A DNA stretch of 64,000 nucleotides from UBA1206 sp045600105 (lineage in GTDB: Bacteria; Bacillota; Clostridia; Oscillospirales; CAG-382), in contig JAZRXG010000041.1 in assembly GCA_045600105.1 (NCBI GenBank), positions 1 through 64,000 on the forward strand, written 5' to 3'. The notes beneath the pieces were generated by a model, which was not told where the DNA came from, made no database searches, and saw nothing but the letters and a program-made list of their open reading frames with translations. Shown piece after piece: positions 58,545 to 64,000 of the stretch (positions within the stretch are counted from its first letter, which is position 1; each line of letters starts with the position of its first letter). A program made the translations under genes and the position numbers.

Positions 58545-59759
58545 TCAATTCTTCTGTTTTTTGCCGAGACGATTTTTGAAATCCTGATATCCGAAATCCG
58601 TCAGCTTTTTCAGTTCCCCGGATTCCGTTCGTAACCAAATGTCCGGAAGCTGCATTCCGTTGAATGTGTTGTTTTTACAGGTCGTATAAATCGCCATATC
58701 TCCGAATGTCAAAACCTTTCCTTCCTTCAAAGGCGCATCAAAGCTGTAATCGCCGATCACATCCCCGGACAGACAGGTAGGTCCGCCCAGACGATAGCAA
58801 TATGGTTTTTCGCCGTCTTCTCCGGTTCCGAAGAGCGGCGGTCGATACGGCATTTCCAAAACATCCGGCGTATGGCAGGCGGCACTCATATCCAGAATCG
58901 CAAGCTGTATATTGCCGTTTTTCGGAAAGTCGAGTACCCGCGTGACGAGGTATCCCGCATTCAGTGCCCATGCCTCACCGGGTTCCAGATATACTTCCGT
59001 TCCCCATTTTTCCCGTGCGTAACGGATGCAGCGTTCCAGTCTCGGAATGTCATAGCCCGGACGTGTAATGTGATGGCCTCCACCGAAATTCACCCATTTC
59101 AGACCGGGGAGAATATCGCCGAACTTATCCTCAACGGCATACAGCGTGGTTTCCAATGCATCGGAATCCTGCTCGCACAGCGTATGGAAATGCAGACCGT
59201 CCAGAAGGGCGCACAATTCACCCGTCATGGACTCATTCCACTGCTGACGTGTCGTTCCGAGACGGCTGCCGGGCGCGCAGGGGTCATATATATCATGTCC
59301 CTCCTGCGTGGAGCATTCCGGATTGATGCGCAGACCAACTGATTTTCCCGCAGCCTTTGCCAAGGCGCCGAATTTTTCAAGCTGTCGGGGAGAATTGAAT
59401 ACGATATGATCGGCATACCGCAAAAGCTCGCCGAAATCCTGTTCTCGGTAGGCGGCACAGAAGACATGTACCTCTTTTCCGGGCATTTCTTCCGCGCCGA
59501 GATGTGCTTCAAAAAGACCGCTTGCCTCGGTGCCGGTCAGATAAGGGGAAAGCACAGGATAGAGGTCGAAATTGGAAAAAGCCTTCTGCGCGAGGAGGAA
59601 TCTGGCGCCGGTTCGCTTCGCCGTTTCGGAAATCAGTTCTCCGTTGCGGCGAAGCTTTGCTTCATCCAGAATATACGCAGGTGTCGGAATGCCGCGAAAA
59701 AGCTCTGACGGATCTTTGCCGTCGAGTGATGCAAAAGGCGCGCGATGATCTGCAGCCAT
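58545..59759 (-). CDS. nspC: Carboxynorspermidine/carboxyspermidine decarboxylase
   Basis: 404 residues. PLP barrel of the alanine-racemase-like decarboxylase fold: PTPAYILDE, then FLLAQKAFS with the PLP Lys (about 55), GLRINPECS, GLHFHTLCEQ, WVNFGGGHHITRPGYD, LEPGEAWA and the late GPTCLSGDVIGDY segment with the catalytic Cys. It removes CO2 from carboxy(nor)spermidine to give spermidine or norspermidine. Its start overlaps the stop of the dehydrogenase gene by one base (TGATG), so the last two pathway genes are coupled. Confidence 0.93.
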   Translation of the reverse strand: MAADHRAPFASLDGKDPSELFRGIPTPAYILDEAKLRRNGELISETAKRTGARFLLAQKAFSNFDLYPVLSPYLTGTEASGLFEAHLGAEEMPGKEVHVFCAAYREQDFGELLRYADHIVFNSPRQLEKFGALAKAAGKSVGLRINPECSTQEGHDIYDPCAPGSRLGTTRQQWNESMTGELCALLDGLHFHTLCEQDSDALETTLYAVEDKFGDILPGLKWVNFGGGHHITRPGYDIPRLERCIRYAREKWGTEVYLEPGEAWALNAGYLVTRVLDFPKNGNIQLAILDMSAACHTPDVLEMPYRPPLFGTGEDGEKPYCYRLGGPTCLSGDVIGDYSFDAPLKEGKVLTFGDMAIYTTCKNNTFNGMQLPDIWLRTESGELKKLTDFGYQDFKNRLGKKQKN

Positions 59760-61018
59760 CAGTCAACAAGCACCGGCGCGTGGGTCTCACTGCGCGGCAG
59801 ACCGTATTTATCCAGCGCATCGAGGAACGGGTCGGGATCAAATTCCTCTACCGTATGCACGCCGACGGTGTTCCATTTTCCGGTAAGCAGCATCAGCGCG
59901 CCGCACATTGCGGGAACGCCGGTGGTGTAGGAAATGGCCTGAGAGCCGACTTCACGGTAGCATTCCTGATGGTCGCAGACATTGTAGATGTAATAGGTCT
60001 TGTCTTCATCGTTCTTTTTACCGGTAAAGATGCAGCCGATGTTGGTTTTGCCGTGAGTACGGGGTCCGAGGCTTGCCGGATCGGGCAGGAGCGCTTTGAG
60101 GAATTGAATGGGAACTATTTCTCTGCCTTCGAACATCACGGGAGCGGTGGAAAGCATCCCGACGTTTTCAAGACACTTCATGTGCGTCAGATAGCTCTGA
60201 CCGAAGGTCATAAAGAAGCGGATGCGCTTTACCTCCGGAATATTCAGCGCGATCGACTCGATCTCCTCATGGTGGAGCAGATACATATCCTTCTGCCCGA
60301 CCTGATCGAACTCATATTCGCGCTTGATGGACATTGCCGGGATCTCGACCCAGTGACCGTCTTCCCAGTAGCTGCCCGGAGCGCTGACTTCGCGGAGATT
60401 GATTTCGGGATTGAAGTTCGTGGCAAAGGGATAACCGTGGTCACCGCCGTTGCAGTCGAGAATATCAATGGTATCAATGGAATCAAATTCATGCTTTTTT
60501 GCATATGCGCAGTACGCCTGAGTGACGCCGGGATCGAAACCGCAGCCAAGCAGGGCAACCAGCCCGGCTTTTTCGAACTTTTCACGATATGCCCACTGCC
60601 AGGAATAATCGAAATAAGCCGAGAATCCTGCCTCTTTGCAGCGCTTTTCATATATTGCGCGCCATTCCGGATCGTCGGTGTTTTCCGGCTCGTAGTTTGC
60701 AGTATCCATATAGTTGACACCGCAGATCAGGCAGGCGTCCATGATGGTCAGATCCTGATACGGAAGGGCGATGTTCATAACAAGGTCGGGCTGATAGTTT
60801 CTGATGAGTGCGACAAGTTCATCTACATTGTCCGCATCGACCTGTGCGGTGGTTATTCTGGTAGAAGTTTCAGGGGCGAGCTTTGCTGCCAGCGCGTCGC
60901 ATTTGGATTTGGTACGGGAAGCGATGCAAAGCTCCGTGAAGACCTCGCTGACTTGGCAGCACTTGGTAATGGCGACAGATGCAACGCCGCCGCAGCCGAT
61001 AACTAATACTCTGCTCAT
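59759..61018 (-). CDS. Carboxynorspermidine synthase (saccharopine-dehydrogenase-like)
   Basis: 419 residues. N-terminal Rossmann motif RVLVIGCGGVASVAI (about 3-17), then the saccharopine-dehydrogenase-like core with INIALPYQDL-type segment, GCGFDPGVTQAYCAYA, DILDCNGGDHGYPFATNFNPE and GSYWEDGHWVEI. Clustering with nspC assigns it to carboxy(nor)spermidine dehydrogenase (CASDH), which condenses putrescine or diaminopropane with aspartate semialdehyde using NADPH. It is distinct from true lysine-pathway enzymes by this context. AAGGAGA ribosome site, 16 bp after speB. Confidence 0.92.
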   Translation of the reverse strand: MSRVLVIGCGGVASVAITKCCQVSEVFTELCIASRTKSKCDALAAKLAPETSTRITTAQVDADNVDELVALIRNYQPDLVMNIALPYQDLTIMDACLICGVNYMDTANYEPENTDDPEWRAIYEKRCKEAGFSAYFDYSWQWAYREKFEKAGLVALLGCGFDPGVTQAYCAYAKKHEFDSIDTIDILDCNGGDHGYPFATNFNPEINLREVSAPGSYWEDGHWVEIPAMSIKREYEFDQVGQKDMYLLHHEEIESIALNIPEVKRIRFFMTFGQSYLTHMKCLENVGMLSTAPVMFEGREIVPIQFLKALLPDPASLGPRTHGKTNIGCIFTGKKNDEDKTYYIYNVCDHQECYREVGSQAISYTTGVPAMCGALMLLTGKWNTVGVHTVEEFDPDPFLDALDKYGLPRSETHAPVLVD

Positions 61019-61034
61019 GTTTATGTCTCCTTTT

Positions 61035-61898
61035 TTAATGTTTCAATAATGCCAATAGCAGTTCCCGCAATACTTTGCAGGCAGCGGCTGTCGATGTGCC
61101 GGAGCTGTCAAGCATGGGGGCTAATTCATTGATATCCGCGCCGACAATGCGGCAGGCGGCTGTTGTCCGAATCGCATCCAATAGCTGCAGAAAAGTGATT
61201 CCTCCCGCTTCCGGTGTTCCGGTTCCGGGAAAAACGGATGGATCAAGACAATCCAGATCAATTGAAAAATATACGGGTGCGTCCGCTTTCCGAAGCTCCT
61301 CTGCTGTTTCATTCAGACCGTCCAATGTCAGCGGGTGCATATCGGTATGCTCTTTCGCAAAACGGAATTCGTCCCGCTCGCCGCTTCGGATGCAGAACTG
61401 ATGGATGCGTCCGTCTCCCAAAAGATCGTGACAGCGGCGCATAACGCAGGCATGGCTGAGCTTTGCACCGAGATATTCGCTGCGCAGATCGGCGTGTGCG
61501 TCAAAATGGATGATGTGAAGATCAGGGTATTTTTTCAGTACCGCACGGACGCTGCCAAGTGTCACAAGATGCTCGCCGCCGATCAGAAGCGGCAGCTTCC
61601 CGTCCGCTAAGATCGTTTGTGCCCGTTCTTCGATCGCGTCGAGCGCACATTCAGGGCTTCCGAAGGAAAGCTCCAGATCTCCGCTGTCAAAAACGGCATG
61701 ATCCGTCAGGTCAGCATCCTGATAGGGGCTGTAGGTTTCCAGTCCGAAGCTCTCGTGCCGGATTGCAGCAGGACCGAAACGCGCTCCGGGACGAAAAGAT
61801 GTGGTGGAATCAAACGGTGCTCCGAAGAGGACGATATCCGCATTTTCGTAGGTGCTGTCACACCCGATAAAGGTCTCGATATTAGGCTGCAAGGGCAT
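61035..61898 (-). CDS. speB: Agmatinase
   Basis: 287 residues from ATG 61898, which overlaps the speE stop (TGATG) and has GGAGGTGG upstream; a longer reading to 62006 is within speE. Manganese ligands visible: GGEHLVTLG (His), IIHFDAHADLRSEY (Asp-His-Asp) and YFSIDLDCLDPSVFPGTGTPEAGG (Asp-Asp). Hydrolyses agmatine to putrescine and urea. The product feeds the dehydrogenase downstream. Confidence 0.94.
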   Translation of the reverse strand: MPLQPNIETFIGCDSTYENADIVLFGAPFDSTTSFRPGARFGPAAIRHESFGLETYSPYQDADLTDHAVFDSGDLELSFGSPECALDAIEERAQTILADGKLPLLIGGEHLVTLGSVRAVLKKYPDLHIIHFDAHADLRSEYLGAKLSHACVMRRCHDLLGDGRIHQFCIRSGERDEFRFAKEHTDMHPLTLDGLNETAEELRKADAPVYFSIDLDCLDPSVFPGTGTPEAGGITFLQLLDAIRTTAACRIVGADINELAPMLDSSGTSTAAACKVLRELLLALLKH

Positions 61899-62752
61899 CA
61901 GTTTTCCACCTCCATGAGCATTTCCTCCAAAAACGCGGGGAGCGCAAACGCGCCGATATGAAGACGCGGCGTATAATAACGGGTATGCAGATTCAATTTC
62001 AGCCATTCTTCCGCATTAACGTCGTTGGTCGGATGATACTTTTTGCTTGCAAATCCGAAAAGCCAGTACCCTGCTGCGTAGGTCGGAATATGTGCCTGAT
62101 AGACCTTACTGATCGGGAAGGTTTCCACGATCCGCTTGTGGCTGCGCTTCATGGCTTCGGCATCGTGCGTATAAAAAGGGCTGCCCTGCTGATTGACCAT
62201 GATGCCGTCCGCTTTCAGCGCATTATAACAGCTTCCGTAAAATTCTTTTGTGAAAAGCCCCTCTGACGGACCGAAAGGGTCGGTGGAATCCACGATGATC
62301 AGATCGTATTCGCCTTCGCATCTTCGTATAAAGCGAAGCGCATTTTCAAAATAGATGTGAACTCTTCTGTCATCCATCCGGCAGGCGTTTCCCGGCAGAA
62401 ATTCACGGCACGCTTCAACAACCTGCGGGTCCATTTCAACCAAATCAATGCGCTTGACACGATCATAGCGCGTCAGTTCCCGGACAACGCCGCCGTCTCC
62501 GGCACCGATGACCAGAATATCCCGAATCCCCGTGTGAACGGACATGGGAACGTGCGTGATCATCTCGTCATATATGAATTCATCACGTTCGGTAAGCTGT
62601 ACATTTCCGTCAAGTGCGAGTACACGACCGTATTCCGGCGTCTCAAAAATATCGATCTGTTGGAAATCACTTTTTTTCGCGTAAAGATGTCTGGCAACAC
62701 GGATCGAATGCTTGACATCGGGTGTATGAAATTCACTGAACCACATTTCCAT
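61898..62752 (-). CDS. speE: Spermidine synthase-like aminopropyltransferase
   Basis: 284 residues. ATG 62752 has AGGAG 8 nt upstream; ATG 62758 is too close to it. QIDIFETPEYGRVLALDGNVQLTERDEFIYDEMITHVPM, VIGAGDGGVVREL (nucleotide loop), DLVEMDPQVVEACREFLP, IIVDSTDPFGPSEGLFTKEFY with the catalytic Asp, and MVNQQGSPF are all standard SpeE. It needs decarboxylated SAM; no speD is in the window. Lies between the decarboxylase and agmatinase genes. Confidence 0.93.
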   Translation of the reverse strand: MEMWFSEFHTPDVKHSIRVARHLYAKKSDFQQIDIFETPEYGRVLALDGNVQLTERDEFIYDEMITHVPMSVHTGIRDILVIGAGDGGVVRELTRYDRVKRIDLVEMDPQVVEACREFLPGNACRMDDRRVHIYFENALRFIRRCEGEYDLIIVDSTDPFGPSEGLFTKEFYGSCYNALKADGIMVNQQGSPFYTHDAEAMKRSHKRIVETFPISKVYQAHIPTYAAGYWLFGFASKKYHPTNDVNAEEWLKLNLHTRYYTPRLHIGAFALPAFLEEMLMEVEN

Positions 62753-62763
62753 AGCCATTTCTC

Positions 62764-64000
62764 CTATTTCAACACATTCAGACGAAGAATCGAGGGGTCT
62801 TCGGGGCCTGTCATGCTGCAGCCCTTGCTTTTTGCATATTCAATATAATCCAGAATTTCTCCGGTGATCCGCTCACCCGGCGCAAGGATCGGTATTCCGG
62901 GAGGATAACACATAACGAATTCACTGCAGACCTGTCCCTCCGTTTCACGAAGAGGAAGACTGACTTTTTCGGCATAGAACGCCTCCTGCGGAGACATGAC
63001 AACGATCGGGTCGATATATTCCTGGGAGAGCAGTCCGGAACCGTCCTTTTGAAAACGTCTGCGGATTTCCGCAAGAGCGCTGACAAGCCGTTCAAGCTCC
63101 TGCGGGCGGTCCCCGATGGAAAGATACGCGAGAATATTGCCGATGTCACCAAATTCGATCTGAATGTCGTATTCATCACGCAGAAGATCATAGACCTCAA
63201 TCCCCGCAAGTCCGATATCCAGCGTATGAACCGAAAGCTTTGTTGCGTCGAAATCAAATACGGAATCGCCGTTTCGTAATTCACGCCCAAACGCATAATA
63301 TCCGCCGATCGCGTTGATTTCTTCGCGTGCATATTCCGCCATATCCGCGACCTGATGAAATACCTTCTTTCCGCGCAGAGCAAGATTTCTTCGTGAGATA
63401 TCCAAACTGCTCATCAAAAGATAACTGCCGGATGTGGTCTGTGTCAGGTTAATAATCTGTCGGACATAACCTTCGTTGACATTGGGTCCGATCAGAAGCA
63501 GGCTGGATTGTGTAAGACTGCCTCCGCTTTTGTGCATTGAAACAGACGCCATATCCGCACCGGCTTCCATAGCGGACATCGGGAGACCGTTTCCGAAATA
63601 AAAATGCGTTCCGTGCGCTTCATCTGCGAGACAAAGCATTCCGGCTTCGTGCGCCATTTTTACGATTGCCCGTATATCGGAGCAGATTCCGTAATAAGTA
63701 GGGTTGTTTACCAAGACCGCAACGGCACCGGGATGTTCACTGATAGCTTTTTGCACGGCCTCACGCGTCATTCCGAGTGAAATGCCGAGTCTCTGATCAA
63801 CTTCGGGATTTACATAGACAGGGACGGCACCGCACAGAACAAGCGCATTGATCACGCTCCTATGAACATTTCGTGGCATGATGATCTCATCGCCGCGTTT
63901 ACAGGCAGTCAGCACCATGCCCTGAACCGAGCTTGTCGTGCCGCCCACCATCAGAAATGCATGGGAAGCGCCGAAAGCCTGTGCCGCAAGTTCCTCTGCT
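62764..64000 (-). CDS. speA: Arginine decarboxylase, Orn/Lys/Arg decarboxylase class III (5' end outside window)
   Basis: About 412 codons are inside the window; the start lies beyond 64000. FLMVGGTTSSVQGMVLTAC, VLVNNPTYYGICSDI, DEAHGTHFYF and SMHKSGGSLTQSS with the PLP Lys are typical of the aminotransferase-fold Orn/Lys/Arg decarboxylases of Gram-positives (SpeA/YaaO type, about 480-490 residues). With agmatinase downstream, arginine is the likely substrate. The C-terminus (PPGIPILAPGERI) is intact and ends 11 bp before speE. It is upstream of the other polyamine genes, so it or a gene before it heads the operon. Confidence 0.92.
   Translation of the reverse strand, partial: AEELAAQAFGASHAFLMVGGTTSSVQGMVLTACKRGDEIIMPRNVHRSVINALVLCGAVPVYVNPEVDQRLGISLGMTREAVQKAISEHPGAVAVLVNNPTYYGICSDIRAIVKMAHEAGMLCLADEAHGTHFYFGNGLPMSAMEAGADMASVSMHKSGGSLTQSSLLLIGPNVNEGYVRQIINLTQTTSGSYLLMSSLDISRRNLALRGKKVFHQVADMAEYAREEINAIGGYYAFGRELRNGDSVFDFDATKLSVHTLDIGLAGIEVYDLLRDEYDIQIEFGDIGNILAYLSIGDRPQELERLVSALAEIRRRFQKDGSGLLSQEYIDPIVVMSPQEAFYAEKVSLPLRETEGQVCSEFVMCYPPGIPILAPGERITGEILDYIEYAKSKGCSMTGPEDPSILRLNVLK

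Overview
The window looks like a piece of a Clostridia (Bacillota) chromosome, probably an anaerobic gut spore-former of the Oscillospirales type. Grounds: class-II GlyRS, formate-THF ligase, CwlD-type spore amidase, CotH-family kinase, an S-box in front of metK, strong GGAGG ribosome sites, TTGACA-17-TATAAT promoters, a PKTGD-type wall anchor and cohesin/dockerin-like modules. The rank below class is inference.

Layout. 1-2904: host terminator hairpins, then a 2.6-kb mobile element bounded by an 18-bp perfect direct repeat (204-221 and 2840-2857). It carries only an HUH replication initiator and a minimal tyrosine recombinase, preceded by about 1 kb of strongly structured non-coding DNA. 2905-10032 (mostly minus strand): DUF6873-type protein, small Cys-rich ORF, radA, cwlD, membrane proteins, a Xer recombinase and proC. 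10033-13931: DUF362 ferredoxin - CotH kinase - membrane-anchored cohesin operon. 13932-18159: an uncharacterised putative alpha/alpha-barrel protein, then M32 carboxypeptidase, thioesterase and a membrane HExxH protein. 18237-25157: a 2306-residue cyclic-glucan-synthase-like GT84/GH94 protein. 25278-32410: comF, dusB, recG and a YhaN/YhaO-type repair pair. 32523-34606: an ECF sigma factor fused to a large C-terminal domain, tRNA-Glu and tRNA-Met, and a structured leader. 34607-41105: two ABC half-transporters with zinc ribbons flanking a DUF1854 protein, then glyS. 41252-48446: discoidin wall protein, Cys-rich protein, SAM-I riboswitch-metK, transglutaminase-dockerin protein, fhs. 48509-57848: EEP phosphatase, ArsP_2-like permease, a DUF1538 - tandem PII - MMPL operon, a DUF4434 lipoprotein. 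57973-64000: tRNA-Gly, an array of small hairpins spaced by GTGATGT boxes, then a minus-strand polyamine operon (speA-speE-speB-CASDH-nspC) that runs off the right edge.

How the genes work together. metK and fhs supply SAM and one-carbon units. The polyamine operon would turn arginine into agmatine and putrescine, and then into longer polyamines through carboxyspermidine; it also holds an aminopropyltransferase. The YhaN/YhaO pair, RecG and RadA are recombination and repair functions. The discoidin, transglutaminase-dockerin, cohesin and DUF4434 proteins form a secreted or surface set.

The best candidates for something undescribed are the Rep-Int mini-element with its cloverleaf DNA structure, the GTGATGT hairpin array, the zinc-ribbon ABC/DUF1854 trio, the sigma factor fusion with an internal start, and the DUF1538/tandem-PII operon.
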